NCBI GenBank assembly: GCA_902796595.1
Contig: CADBPM010000088.1
Location: 1-34,949 of the forward strand
Length of the DNA: 34,949 bases
Source of the DNA: an uncultured Lachnospiraceae bacterium
Lineage (GTDB): Bacteria > Bacillota > Clostridia > Lachnospirales > Lachnospiraceae
Direction: 5' to 3'
The notes below the pieces were generated by a model. The model worked only from the letters and a program-made list of their open reading frames with translations, searched no databases and was not told the DNA's origin. The translations under genes were made by a program, and so were the position numbers. Shown here piece by piece: positions 7,755 to 16,785 of the stretch (positions are counted from its first letter, which is position 1; each line of letters starts with the position of its first letter).

Positions 7755-7783
7755 AGTATAGGAAAAGATGAAATGTTTTTCAA
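7755..7783 (-). promoter_or_regulatory. sigma-A promoter of hypA
   Basis: On the minus strand: TTGAAA (7783-7778), 17-bp spacer, TATACT (7760-7755), giving a start near 7748, ~34 nt before the hypA ATG. A convincing promoter for the divergent ech operon was not found in the same 100-bp gap. Confidence 0.75.
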
Positions 7784-7817
7784 TACGCAACTAAAAAACT
7801 CGACGGAGGAAACAAAG

Positions 7818-9740
7818 ATGATAGCTGTTCCTTTTCTCATCATCTTCCCGCTGCTTGTGTCTGTTCTTATGCTTCTTATAAAGAATAATAAGATCAGAAA
7901 TTTTATTGCTTATGCTGCAGTAGCATGCATCATGGCGGCAACAGGTGTTCTTGTTGCATCATGGGTGTATGGCGGCTGCAAAGAGCAGGCGATAACTTAC
8001 AGTTTGGAGCTGCCAGGGGAAGCAATACTGATAGGTGAAGTTCTTTTAATGATACTGGTGACTTTCCTTTCATTTAAGCACCACAAATACTGGGTAAGTT
8101 TATTATCCATCATACCGACCTTGCTCATAGTATGGCTTGAAAAATTTGCACCTTTTTCAACAGCCACAGTCTGCCAGATCTATATAGACAGACTTTCTAT
8201 ACTTATGGCGATAATAATCGGTCTTATAGGCGGTCTTATTGTTGTATATGCGGTAGGCTATATGCATGGGTATGCACACCATCATGTTGAATTTGAAGAC
8301 AGAAGAAATTACTTCTTCATGGTTCTTTTCATCTTCCTTGGTGCCATGTATGGTTTTGTGCTTTCAGAAAGTCTTCTCTGGATAGACTTCTTCTGGGAAC
8401 TCACAAGTGTATGTTCATTTCTTCTTATAGGCTATACAAGGACAGAAGAGGCTGTAAACAACAGTTTCAGAGCTCTCTGGATGAACCTTTTAGGAGGCAC
8501 TTTTCTTGCGGTTGGCATTGCCTATTTTGCAGCCAATACAGGAAGCGTGTCTCTCCACATGCTGGTTGAGTCAGGTCTTATGGGAGATTCAAGTGCTGCG
8601 ATAGGCATTGCCTTCATAGCATTTGCAGCACTTACCAAGGCTGCCCAGCTGCCTTTTTCAACATGGCTTATCGGTGCCATGGTCGCACCTACACCAAGTT
8701 CAGCCCTTCTCCATTCAGCGACAATGGTAAAGGCTGGTATATATATTCTTTTCAGGCTTGCGCCTGCAATGAACGGAACCCTTACAGGTATCCTTATAGC
8801 CTTCATAGGCGGGTTCACTTTCCTCGATGCTTCTATTATGGCTATTGCACAGAGTGATGGTAAAAAGGTACTTGCATTTTCAACTATAAGTAACTTGGGT
8901 CTTATGGTTGCCTGCGCCGGAGTCGGTACTTCAGAGACTATCTGGGCAGGAGTATTCCTTATGATATTCCATGCTGTAAGCAAGTCACTGCTTTTCCAGG
9001 ATGTTGGTGCGACAGAAAATGCCATGCATTCAAGAGACGTAGAAGCAATGCATGGACTTATCTACAGGCTTCCAAGACTTGCAACATTCATGTTTATCGG
9101 TATAGCAGGAATGTTCCTTGCACCTTTTGGTATGCTTATTTCAAAGTGGGCAGTATTAAGAGCATCTGTTGATGAGAGAAATATACTCCTTGCTTTCTTT
9201 ATCATTTTTGGTTCTGCAACAACTTCATTTTACTGGACAAAATGGATGGGCAAGCTTATCAGCCGTCCGCATGTTGCATTTGAACCTGTAAAGGATATCA
9301 CAAAGCCAAATGAGATGCTTTCACTTACGATACATGCTGTGCTTATGATAGCTGTATGTGCGCTTTTCCCTGTTTTATCAAGAGTTTTTGTAGATCCGCT
9401 TGTTGCAGAGGAATATGGTGCTTATTCAGAGGTTATCCCACAGGGAGTACTGTATACGCTGGTTGTCATAATCCTTCTTATATTTGCGGTTCCTTTCTTT
9501 GCATACTTTGTAAACAAGAATGAGAAGATGAACATAAAGCCTGTATATATGAGTGGTATCAATGCAGGTGATGATAACCAGTTTACTGACTCATTCGGCA
9601 ATAACAAGTCCCTCTGGCTTTCAAACTATTACTTTGCTCATAAGATAGGTCAGAGAAAGCTTATGAAGATAAGCCAGATCTTTACAACAGCATTTATCGT
9701 AGTCTTATTATGTATGATCGTAGGAGGTGCGTTAAGATGA
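7818..9740 (+). CDS. echA: Ech hydrogenase membrane subunit EchA (NuoL/antiporter-like)
   Basis: This is the large ion-translocating membrane subunit of the energy-converting hydrogenase, related to NuoL and Mrp antiporter subunits. The 640-residue protein is almost entirely transmembrane helices. Conserved functional positions are visible: the Glu in FFWELTSVCSF (the proton-channel glutamate), the Lys in LTKAAQLPFSTWL and the His/Lys run SALLHSATMVKAG. The start is ATG 7818, with GGAGGA at 7805-7810; the longer reading from 7773 has no ribosome binding site. Its stop overlaps the echB start (ATGA). The helix of the long C-terminal arm known in NuoL may correspond to the last ~100 residues, which contain a polar stretch then a final membrane span. 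Confidence 0.93.
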   Translation: MIAVPFLIIFPLLVSVLMLLIKNNKIRNFIAYAAVACIMAATGVLVASWVYGGCKEQAITYSLELPGEAILIGEVLLMILVTFLSFKHHKYWVSLLSIIPTLLIVWLEKFAPFSTATVCQIYIDRLSILMAIIIGLIGGLIVVYAVGYMHGYAHHHVEFEDRRNYFFMVLFIFLGAMYGFVLSESLLWIDFFWELTSVCSFLLIGYTRTEEAVNNSFRALWMNLLGGTFLAVGIAYFAANTGSVSLHMLVESGLMGDSSAAIGIAFIAFAALTKAAQLPFSTWLIGAMVAPTPSSALLHSATMVKAGIYILFRLAPAMNGTLTGILIAFIGGFTFLDASIMAIAQSDGKKVLAFSTISNLGLMVACAGVGTSETIWAGVFLMIFHAVSKSLLFQDVGATENAMHSRDVEAMHGLIYRLPRLATFMFIGIAGMFLAPFGMLISKWAVLRASVDERNILLAFFIIFGSATTSFYWTKWMGKLISRPHVAFEPVKDITKPNEMLSLTIHAVLMIAVCALFPVLSRVFVDPLVAEEYGAYSEVIPQGVLYTLVVIILLIFAVPFFAYFVNKNEKMNIKPVYMSGINAGDDNQFTDSFGNNKSLWLSNYYFAHKIGQRKLMKISQIFTTAFIVVLLCMIVGGALR

Positions 9741-10603
9741 TAGTTAAGATCATAATGGTAGTCTGCTATCTTGTACTTGCACCTTTTATAGGCGGACTTC
9801 TTGAAGGAATAGACAGAAAAGTTTCTGCAAGGATGCAAAGAAGAATAGGACCGCCGATCCTTCAGCCTTTTTATGATGTGAAGAAACTCCTTCACAAGGA
9901 AAAGATCGCGACTGTCAAGAGTCAGAGCTTCCTTTTAAATGTTTATTTTGTATTTATGGTGATCACTGGAGTCATGTTCTTTGCAGGACAGGACCTCCTT
10001 ATGTGCTTTTTCGTTCTTTCGACAGCAGCAACATTTCTTTATTTTGCATCTGTGATCTCAAGCTCACCTGCATCAACAATAGGTGCCAACAGAGAGCTTA
10101 TACAGATGATGACTTATGAACCGGCAGTTCTTCTTACGGCTGTAGGCTTTTATATGCTCGAAGGAACTTTTGAAGTAAGCGAGATAGCAGCATCAGACAA
10201 GGTTGCATTATTTTACCTTCCTGGCTTCTTTGTAGCTTATGTATTTATACTTACTATAAAGATGAGAAAGGCTCCTTTTGATATTTCGACCTCACATCAC
10301 ATGCATCAGGAGATCGTAAAGGGTATTACAGCTGAATTCGGTGCAAGAAATCTTGCCATCTATACAATAACAGAATGGTATGAGAATGTATTTTTACTTG
10401 GTATAGTTGGTCTTTTTGTAATGAACAGCAATCCGGTAAGCATAATCTTTGCTATCCTGCTTATTGCGATCGTTTATTTTATAGAAATACTGATCGGCAA
10501 TTCAAATGCCAGAATTAAGTGGAGCCTTATGTTGAGACTTACATGGATTGTGACATTTTTCTCAGCCGGAGCTAATCTTATAATAATAATGCTTATAAAG
10601 TAA
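9737..10603 (+). CDS. echB: Ech hydrogenase membrane subunit EchB (NuoH-like)
   Basis: EchB is the NuoH-type membrane subunit that connects the hydrogenase module to the ion pump. The 288-residue polytopic protein keeps the cytoplasmic-loop signature of the family near residues 25-52 (RKVSARMQRRIGPP, then QPFYDVKKLLHKE), and later the acidic loop ANRELIQMMTYEP and RKAPFDISTSHHMHQE. The start ATG 9737 overlaps the echA stop as ATGA and has AGGAGG 9 nt upstream; an in-frame ATG at 9710 would lie inside echA without a site. A 59-bp gap containing a strong hairpin separates it from echC. Confidence 0.94.
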   Translation: MIVKIIMVVCYLVLAPFIGGLLEGIDRKVSARMQRRIGPPILQPFYDVKKLLHKEKIATVKSQSFLLNVYFVFMVITGVMFFAGQDLLMCFFVLSTAATFLYFASVISSSPASTIGANRELIQMMTYEPAVLLTAVGFYMLEGTFEVSEIAASDKVALFYLPGFFVAYVFILTIKMRKAPFDISTSHHMHQEIVKGITAEFGARNLAIYTITEWYENVFLLGIVGLFVMNSNPVSIIFAILLIAIVYFIEILIGNSNARIKWSLMLRLTWIVTFFSAGANLIIIMLIK

Positions 10604-10614
10604 TGCTGGCAAAT

Positions 10615-10641
10615 GTATTACCGGACTCCGTCCGATAATAC
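10615..10641 (+). other. intra-operon hairpin between echB and echC
   Basis: GTATTACCGGAC (10615-10626) pairs with GTCCGATAATAC (10630-10641), 11 of 12 positions, across a TCC loop. There is no T-tract. It divides the membrane-subunit genes from the soluble-subunit genes, so it may be an RNA processing or stability element. Confidence 0.6.
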
Positions 10642-10662
10642 AATAAATGAAAGGATAAAGAT

Positions 10663-11112
10663 ATGTCAAATGTCAAAAGATCGCCATGGCTCCTGCATTA
10701 TGACGGGTCAAGCTGCAATGGCTGTGATATAGAGGTGCTGGCAACAATGACACCTGTGTACGATGCAGAAAGGCTTGGCGTTGAAAATACAGGAGATCCG
10801 TTTCAGGCTGATATCTTTCTTGTAACAGGAGGGATAAATGCCCAGAATGAACCTGTTGTAAAGCAGCTTTATGAGCAGATGCCTGAGCCTAAGGTTGTTG
10901 TGGCTGTCGGTGTCTGTGCCTGTACAGGCGGTGTTTTCAAGGATACCTACAATATAAAAGGCGGTGTCAATACAGTGATCCCTGTAGATATTTATGTGCC
11001 GGGATGTGCTGCAAGACCGCAGTCTATAATCGACGGTATCGTAAAGGCGAGAGACCTTTTTGAAGAAAGAAGCAAGGAATTTGATAAGAAAAAGAAAGGA
11101 GAATGTTCATGA
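10663..11112 (+). CDS. echC: Ech hydrogenase small subunit EchC (NuoB-like)
   Basis: EchC holds the [4Fe-4S] cluster proximal to the NiFe site. The 149-residue protein has Cys18 and Cys21 (SSCNGCD), Cys85/Cys87 (GVCACTGG) and Cys115 (VPGCAARP), matching the NuoB/hydrogenase small-subunit pattern. It is short and lacks the extra ferredoxin-like clusters and Tat signal of uptake hydrogenases, as expected for group 4. AAAGGA precedes ATG 10663. It is the first gene after the intra-operon hairpin, and its stop overlaps the echD start. Confidence 0.95.
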   Translation: MSNVKRSPWLLHYDGSSCNGCDIEVLATMTPVYDAERLGVENTGDPFQADIFLVTGGINAQNEPVVKQLYEQMPEPKVVVAVGVCACTGGVFKDTYNIKGGVNTVIPVDIYVPGCAARPQSIIDGIVKARDLFEERSKEFDKKKKGECS

Positions 11113-11585
11113 TCCCTGTTGATGCTAAAAATGAGATCGTTGAGATAGAATTAAAGGACCTTCTCCTTAAAGTAATGAAAATGAAGAATGCAAAGCTTCG
11201 CCTTTCGCAGGCTTGCTGTGCTTATGTTGACGGCAAGATAGAGCTTTCTTATTCATTTTCAAATGACAGAAACTATGACCTTATAACTCTTAGAGTAAAG
11301 GTTGATGTGGATACCAAGATACCAAGTATATCGGAGATCATGCCTTCAGCAATTTACTATGAAAACGAAATGAAGGAACTTTTTGGTATCAATATACAGA
11401 TGATAGCTGTAGATTATCATAACAAACTTTACAGAATAAAGAAGAAAGCTCCGATGCTGCCTGAAGAGGTAAGAGAAGAGCTTGAAGCAAAGAAGGCAGC
11501 AAGAAAAGAAGAACTGAAGAAGGAAGCCCTAGAAAAAGAAGGCGGCAACGCAGAGCTTATGGCAGAAGAGGAGGAGGAAGACTGA
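11109..11585 (+). CDS. echD: Ech hydrogenase subunit EchD (NuoC-like) with acidic tail
   Basis: EchD is the NuoC/30-kDa-like subunit that packs against the catalytic subunits. The core (about residues 1-112 of 158) contains the family region MPSAIYYENEMKELFGI. Residues 117-158 form an extra charged tail: first a mixed Lys/Glu/Ala helix, then seven acidic residues at the end (EEEEED plus E). I chose ATG 11109 because AAAGGAG is 7 nt upstream and it overlaps the echC stop as ATGA; ATG 11103 is too close to that site. The stop overlaps the echE start as TGATG. The tail is discussed as a finding with that of EchF. Confidence 0.92.
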   Translation: MIPVDAKNEIVEIELKDLLLKVMKMKNAKLRLSQACCAYVDGKIELSYSFSNDRNYDLITLRVKVDVDTKIPSISEIMPSAIYYENEMKELFGINIQMIAVDYHNKLYRIKKKAPMLPEEVREELEAKKAARKEELKKEALEKEGGNAELMAEEEEED

Positions 11586-12664
11586 TGGGTAAGATAAGTG
11601 TTATACCTTTTGGACCACAGCATCCGGTCCTCCCGGAACCTATTCATCTTGACCTTGTAATAGAGGATGAGAAGGTAAAAGAAGCCATTCCTTCTATTGG
11701 TTTTATTCACAGAGGACTTGAAGGTCTTGTTGAAAAAGAAGATTACAACAAGATGGTCTACGTAATAGAAAGAACCTGCGGTATCTGCAGTTTCGGTCAT
11801 GGAAACGGCTATGTAAACGCAGTTGAGAAGATAATGGGCATTGAGGTTCCGGAAAGAGCAAAGTATCTTCGTACTTTCTGGGGCGAAATCTCAAGACTGC
11901 ACAGCCACCTTCTCTGGGCAGGTCTTATGGCAGATGCCTTTGGCTTTGAAAATCTTTTCTATCAGAGCTGGAGAATAAGAGAAAAGATCCTTGATATTGC
12001 AGAAATGACAACTGGCGGTCGTCTTATATATTCGGTTGACAAGGTGGGCGGTGTGCTCCGCGATGTCACACCGGATATGCAGAAGGTCATCCTTGAGTCA
12101 CTTGCAGAAGTTGAAAAGGAATTCAAAGTTCTTATGAAGACTTTCCTTAAGGATTCAACTGTACAGTCAAGACTTAGAGGCGTAGGCTACCTTTCAACAG
12201 AGAAGGCAAGAGAGCTTGGAGCAACTGGACCTTTTGCAAGAGCAAGCGGTGTTTCCTGCGACATGCGTATGCTTGGTTATGATGCATATTATGCACTTGA
12301 CTTTGCTCCTATAATAAGCAGAGATGGCGATTGCTATGCAAGATGCGAAGTAAGACTGAACGAAGTGCTCCAGTCGATCGACCTTATCAGACAGGTATTT
12401 GCAAAGATCCCTGATACAGAGCTTTCTGTACCTGTAAAGGGCAATCCTGACGGCGAGTATTTCATGCGTGTCGAGCAGCCAAGAGGCGAGGCTTATTACT
12501 ATGTCAAAGGGCATGGCAAGCCAAACCTTGACAGGGCAAGAGTCCGTACACCAACATTTGCCAATATACCTGGTCTTTGTGAAATGCTTAAGAACTGTGA
12601 GCTTTCAGATGTTGGCTTACTTGTTGTTACTATTGATCCTTGCATCAGCTGTACTGAGAGGTGA
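11585..12664 (+). CDS. echE: Ech [NiFe] hydrogenase large catalytic subunit EchE
   Basis: EchE binds the NiFe active site and reduces protons to H2 with electrons from ferredoxin. The 359-residue protein has both metal-binding CxxC motifs: Cys65/Cys68 in RTCGIC near the N-terminus and Cys353/Cys356 in DPCISC at the very end. These cysteines distinguish it from NuoD of complex I. The sequence stops at CTER, three residues beyond the last cysteine, so there is no C-terminal peptide to be cut off. That fits the absence of a maturation protease gene in the cluster. The gene overlaps echD by one base and is followed closely by echF. Confidence 0.96.
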   Translation: MGKISVIPFGPQHPVLPEPIHLDLVIEDEKVKEAIPSIGFIHRGLEGLVEKEDYNKMVYVIERTCGICSFGHGNGYVNAVEKIMGIEVPERAKYLRTFWGEISRLHSHLLWAGLMADAFGFENLFYQSWRIREKILDIAEMTTGGRLIYSVDKVGGVLRDVTPDMQKVILESLAEVEKEFKVLMKTFLKDSTVQSRLRGVGYLSTEKARELGATGPFARASGVSCDMRMLGYDAYYALDFAPIISRDGDCYARCEVRLNEVLQSIDLIRQVFAKIPDTELSVPVKGNPDGEYFMRVEQPRGEAYYYVKGHGKPNLDRARVRTPTFANIPGLCEMLKNCELSDVGLLVVTIDPCISCTER

Positions 12665-12669
12665 TAGGA

Positions 12670-13143
12670 ATGAGTGGATTTATGACTTTTGCGGGCGAAT
12701 CTTTAAAGAACCTTTTCAAGAAGCCTGCCACAAGAAACTACCCTGCCGAACCTGCAGTATATCCGGACAGGATGAGAGGCCATGTTGAAATAGAGATCGA
12801 CAAATGCATTGGATGCGGTATGTGTGTAAGATGCTGTCCATCGAGCGCACTTGCTGTAAGCAAACCAAAGGGTACATGGACTATCAATCGTTTTGACTGT
12901 GTAACTTGCGGATATTGCGTGGAGAAATGTCCTGCCAAGTGCCTTTCTATGGCAAAGGGTTATCAGGAACCTATGCAGGCAGGTGAAAGCGTTGTATATA
13001 CAAAGAGTCCTGAGCAGCTTGCAAAGGAGGCTGCCAAGGCAGCTGAAATGGCTAAGAAGGCAGCAGAAGCAAAGGCTAAGGCAGCCGCAGCAAAAGCTGC
13101 AAAAGAAGCAGCAGGCGCGTTAGATAAAGCAGACAATAAATAG
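12670..13143 (+). CDS. echF: Ech hydrogenase ferredoxin subunit EchF (2x[4Fe-4S]) with Ala/Lys tail
   Basis: EchF is the NuoI-like electron-entry subunit. The 157-residue protein has two [4Fe-4S] motifs: Cys46, 49, 52 and 56 (CIGCGMC...CP) and Cys77, 80, 83 and 87 (CVTCGYC...CP). Residues ~117-157 are an unusual extension of almost only Ala, Lys and Glu, in AAK-like repeats, predicted to be a long basic helix. The start ATG 12670 has AGAGGTGAT upstream; the GTG at 12661, overlapping the echE stop, is the alternative. It is the last structural gene; hypF starts 2 bases after its stop. Confidence 0.94.
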   Translation: MSGFMTFAGESLKNLFKKPATRNYPAEPAVYPDRMRGHVEIEIDKCIGCGMCVRCCPSSALAVSKPKGTWTINRFDCVTCGYCVEKCPAKCLSMAKGYQEPMQAGESVVYTKSPEQLAKEAAKAAEMAKKAAEAKAKAAAAKAAKEAAGALDKADNK

Positions 13144-13144
13144 T

Positions 13145-15487
13145 ATGGCAGGATTTTATATCACAGTTTATGGTCTTGTACAGGGGGTCGGCTTCAGACC
13201 CTTTGTTGCAAGAACAGCAGAAAGTCTGGGAATTTACGGTAATGTAAGAAACTCAGGTGGAATTGTTAAAATTTATGCAGAAGGACAAGAGGAGGCGGTG
13301 GAAGAATTTATTCATCGCCTTTCTTTTATGCCTCCTTTTGGGACAAGGATCGACAGGATAGAAAAAAGTCCTGCCGCAGAGTCCGGCAAGGAGAAAAAAT
13401 TTTCCATTATAAGCAGTACATTAAATGATGATGAATTAAGGTTTCTTCCGCCTGATATCGCAACCTGCGATAAGTGTACGGCGGAGCTTACAGATATTTC
13501 AAACAGAAGATACAGGCACCCTTTTATAAGCTGTACAGCATGCGGACCGAGATACACGATAATGAAAAGTCTGCCTTATGACCGAGATACCATAAGCATG
13601 GCGGAATTTGATATGTGTCCTCGCTGCCTTGCTGAATATACAGGTGAAAATGACAGGAGGAGGCACGCGCAGACAATAGCCTGTACGGAGTGCGGTCCTG
13701 TACTTTCGCTTTTTGAAAAAGAAGCAGAAGAGATTTCTTTGATAAAAGAGGGAGACTCTGCTATTTTTAGCTCTGTTACGGCTTTAAAAAATGGAAAAAG
13801 CCTTGCCTTAAAGGATGTCGGAGGCTATCACTTTGCCTTTGATGCAAAAAATGAAGGTGAAGCGGAAAGACTCCGTAGATTTAAAAACAGAGAAAAAAAG
13901 CCCTTTGCAGTCATGTTTAAGGATATAGCTGAGATAAGAGAGTACTGCGAGGTAAGTAAGAAGGAAGAAGAACTTCTTTTAAGTCCTGCAAGACCTATAG
14001 TTCTCCTAGAAAAGAACGGCAAAAAAGACCTTGCCCCCTCTGTTTGTGCAGGTTCTGATAAAATAGGGGCTATGCTTCCGTCTGACCCCATACAGATCCT
14101 TATACTTACGGAGATTTCTCCTCTTGTAATGACAAGCGGCAACAGGGGCGGCGAGCCTATCATAACTGATGATAATGAAATGCTTTCCCTCATGAAAGAA
14201 GGCTATCCTGATCTTGTTCTCGCCAATAACAGGAAGATAATTTCGGGTCTTGATGATTCTGTTATGAAGGCTACAGAGCTTTCACTGCCAGATGGCAATA
14301 AAAGGTATATCATCCAGTTTATAAGGCGGGCAAGGGGATTTGTACCACAAGCTCTTATGATAAAATATGAACTTGAAAAAGACACCTTTGCCGCCGGAGG
14401 AGACCTTAAAAACTGTTTTGCGCTTGGTAAGAAAAATGCCTGTTATCTGTCCGGACATTTTGGAGATCTATATGATTATAAGGCGCTTAAAAAAAGAAAG
14501 GAAAATATCGCAAGGCTTTCAGGACTGCTTAATATAACCCCAAAAGAGGAAGTATGTGACAGGCATCCGGCTTATGTTTCCGCAAAGGAGTGTACGGGTG
14601 AGGTCAGAAGAGTGTACCATCACCACGCCCATATCCTTGGAGTTATGGGAGAACATAAGCTTGATTCAGCAATAGGCCTTGCCTTTGACGGTACAGGCTT
14701 CGGGGCGGACGGCAGTATATGGGGTGGTGAATTTTTTACTTGTGAAATGAGTGATTTTGTTAGAAGCGGACACCTTGCAGGGGTGATGCTTCCCGGCGGT
14801 GATGCCGCCGCAAAGAACGCCGCGATACCGGCCCTTGCCTATCTCTTTGATGCCAAAGACCATTTATCAGACCTCTATGAAAAGGGAATCGGGTTCATTT
14901 CAACCTTTACTGCCAGCCAAAAAAAAATGCTCGAAATGGCAATAGAAAAGAATGTAAATACGGTCCGAAGCACTTCCATGGGAAGGCTTTTTGATGCGGT
15001 GGCGGCATTAACAGGGATATGCACTTACAATTCTTATGAAGGTGAGTGCGCGATAAAGCTTGAGATAGAGGCCAAAAAAACCTTGAACAAAAGAGCAGTT
15101 CCTCTTAAAATACCTGTAATAAAAAAGGATGGAGTCTACATTGCAGATACAAGACCTCTTATAAGGGATATTGTAGATCTTAGGCTTAAAAAGGTGGAAG
15201 GCGCTGTGATCGCGTTAGCTTTTCACAGGGCTCTTGTTAAAATGAGTGTTGAAATGACCGAAAGGATCGCAGAAGACCTTAAAATCAAGAAAAAAGATGT
15301 AAGAAGTGTTGCTCTTGCAGGCGGCAGCTTTTATAATGATTTATTGTTGAAAGGAATTGCTTCAGAGCTTACCATAAAAGGCTTTGAAGTTTATGTTAAT
15401 GAAAAGGTTCCTTCTGGTGATGGAGGACTTGCACTTGGGCAGCTTACTTTCGCGGCTATGAGCGGCAGAAAAAAGAGCCCCGTGTAG
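13145..15487 (+). CDS. hypF: carbamoyltransferase HypF
   Basis: HypF turns carbamoyl phosphate and ATP into a carbamoyl-adenylate and passes the carbamoyl group to the HypE C-terminal cysteine, the first step in making the cyanide ligands. The 780-residue protein shows, in order, an acylphosphatase domain (VQGVGFRPF at 12-20), a zinc domain with four pairs of cysteines (108/111, 130/133, 158/161, 180/183), a YrdC-like domain (about 200-390) and a Kae1-like domain with VYHHHAHILG and FDGTGFGADG metal/nucleotide motifs. Length is normal. The ATG lies 1 bp after the echF stop and has no clear ribosome binding site, so it probably relies on coupled translation. Confidence 0.96.
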   Translation: MAGFYITVYGLVQGVGFRPFVARTAESLGIYGNVRNSGGIVKIYAEGQEEAVEEFIHRLSFMPPFGTRIDRIEKSPAAESGKEKKFSIISSTLNDDELRFLPPDIATCDKCTAELTDISNRRYRHPFISCTACGPRYTIMKSLPYDRDTISMAEFDMCPRCLAEYTGENDRRRHAQTIACTECGPVLSLFEKEAEEISLIKEGDSAIFSSVTALKNGKSLALKDVGGYHFAFDAKNEGEAERLRRFKNREKKPFAVMFKDIAEIREYCEVSKKEEELLLSPARPIVLLEKNGKKDLAPSVCAGSDKIGAMLPSDPIQILILTEISPLVMTSGNRGGEPIITDDNEMLSLMKEGYPDLVLANNRKIISGLDDSVMKATELSLPDGNKRYIIQFIRRARGFVPQALMIKYELEKDTFAAGGDLKNCFALGKKNACYLSGHFGDLYDYKALKKRKENIARLSGLLNITPKEEVCDRHPAYVSAKECTGEVRRVYHHHAHILGVMGEHKLDSAIGLAFDGTGFGADGSIWGGEFFTCEMSDFVRSGHLAGVMLPGGDAAAKNAAIPALAYLFDAKDHLSDLYEKGIGFISTFTASQKKMLEMAIEKNVNTVRSTSMGRLFDAVAALTGICTYNSYEGECAIKLEIEAKKTLNKRAVPLKIPVIKKDGVYIADTRPLIRDIVDLRLKKVEGAVIALAFHRALVKMSVEMTERIAEDLKIKKKDVRSVALAGGSFYNDLLLKGIASELTIKGFEVYVNEKVPSGDGGLALGQLTFAAMSGRKKSPV

Positions 15488-15508
15488 ATTAAACTGAAAG
15501 GAAAAGAT

Positions 15509-15736
15509 ATGTGCGTAGCTTTACCTGGCAAGGTGGTTGAAATAAATGACGACAGAGCTTTGGTTGACTTTAACGGCAATAAGGTAAGCGCTCTTACAGG
15601 CGTTGTGGATTGCAAAGTGGGAGATAATGTGCTTATTCATGCAGGCTGCATTATTCAGGTGGTTTCCATGTCCGAGGCAGAGGAGATGAACGATATTTTC
15701 GCGGCTATCGCAGAAGAAATGGGTGAAGTGATTTGA
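15509..15736 (+). CDS. hypC: hydrogenase maturation chaperone HypC
   Basis: HypC is a small chaperone that, with HypD, carries the Fe(CN)2CO unit to the large subunit. The 75-residue protein begins MCVALPG with the essential Cys2, and contains the conserved GVVDCKVGDNVLIHAGCIIQ. AAAGGA precedes the ATG by about 7 nt. Its stop overlaps the hypD start. Confidence 0.96.
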   Translation: MCVALPGKVVEINDDRALVDFNGNKVSALTGVVDCKVGDNVLIHAGCIIQVVSMSEAEEMNDIFAAIAEEMGEVI

Positions 15737-16785
15737 GCCTTAATCTTGAAGAAATTAAAAATTATCTCGCAGATTACGATGATCCGGAGATAAATATAAT
15801 GGAAGTGTGCGGAAGCCATACCGGTGCGATAGCAAAATTGGGTATTCCTTCCATCATTTCAAAAAAGATACACCTCCTATCTGGTCCTGGGTGCCCCGTC
15901 TGCGTTACGCCTTCTGCTTATATAGATAAGCTTATAGACCTTGCAAAGACTTCGGGAAACTGCATTGTGACCTTTGGGGATCTTATGCGGGTGCCGGGCT
16001 CTGTTTCCACACTTAGCGCCCAAAAAGGTGCTGGCGCCAAGGTTGAAATGGTCTATTCGCCGATGGATACTCTTGCTCTTGCAAAGAAAGACCCTAAAAC
16101 CACATATATATTTGCAGCGGTCGGATTTGAAACGACCACTCCTGTTTATGCGCTTTTAATTGACACTCTTGTAAAAGAGGATATTAAGAATGTAAAGATC
16201 CTTTCTGCAATAAAAACAATGCCGGAGGTTATAGAAAGCCTTATGGCAGGCGGCTCTCCAATAGATGCCTTTATTGCGCCGGGGCATGTTTCTGTTATCA
16301 CAGGAAGCCTTGTATATAAGCCTATAGCTGAAAAATACAGCATCCCTTTTGGAGTTGCAGGCTTTAAGGGCGGTGAACTCCTTACTGCAATATATGGTAT
16401 TGTTAAAAATAAGGGTAAGGGAAAAGTGCTAAATTTTTATCCGAGTGTTGTTTCTAAAGTCGGCAACGAAAAGGCAAGGGCTCTTATAGATAAGTATTTT
16501 GAAAAATATGATGCCTGCTGGCGAGGACTTGGCAAGGTTAATGGCTCAGGAAAAATACTTAAAGAAGAATATAGAAAATATGATGCAGGGAGTCTCGGTC
16601 TTGATAATGACGAAAAAAAGAATCCGGCGTGCTGCTGTGACAAAGTCCTTACAGGGAGACTAAGGCCGGTTCACTGTCCGCTCTTTGGCAAGGTCTGCAC
16701 ACCGCTTACCCCACAGGGAGCCTGCATGGTTTCCACAGAGGGAAGCTGCTTTTCATATTTTGTAAATAAAAGGGGAGACTTATGA
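15733..16785 (+). CDS. hypD: hydrogenase maturation iron-sulfur protein HypD
   Basis: HypD is the scaffold on which Fe(CN)2CO is assembled together with HypC. The 350-residue protein has the conserved cysteines Cys26 (EVCGSHT), Cys54 and Cys57 (SGPGCPVC) and a C-terminal [4Fe-4S] region with Cys315, 322, 331 and 339. Translation appears to start at TTG 15733, overlapping the hypC stop as TTGA, with GGGTGA upstream; the family N-terminus (NLEEIKNYL) begins right there and no ATG is nearby. A CCC triplet at 300-302 just before the cluster region adds cysteines. The stop overlaps the hypE start. Confidence 0.95.
   Translation: MSLNLEEIKNYLADYDDPEINIMEVCGSHTGAIAKLGIPSIISKKIHLLSGPGCPVCVTPSAYIDKLIDLAKTSGNCIVTFGDLMRVPGSVSTLSAQKGAGAKVEMVYSPMDTLALAKKDPKTTYIFAAVGFETTTPVYALLIDTLVKEDIKNVKILSAIKTMPEVIESLMAGGSPIDAFIAPGHVSVITGSLVYKPIAEKYSIPFGVAGFKGGELLTAIYGIVKNKGKGKVLNFYPSVVSKVGNEKARALIDKYFEKYDACWRGLGKVNGSGKILKEEYRKYDAGSLGLDNDEKKNPACCCDKVLTGRLRPVHCPLFGKVCTPLTPQGACMVSTEGSCFSYFVNKRGDL

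Noticed and set aside
7818..13143. Reading the echA-F genes as respiratory complex I (Nuo/Fpo)
   Set aside because: EchE keeps both CxxC nickel-binding motifs (Cys65/68, Cys353/356), six subunits are in Ech order, and hyp genes follow; NADH-module genes are absent.
7773..13143. Formate hydrogenlyase or CO-induced hydrogenase
   Set aside because: No formate dehydrogenase, CooS or CooF-like gene is in the window, and the subunit set has one antiporter-like protein only, as in Ech.
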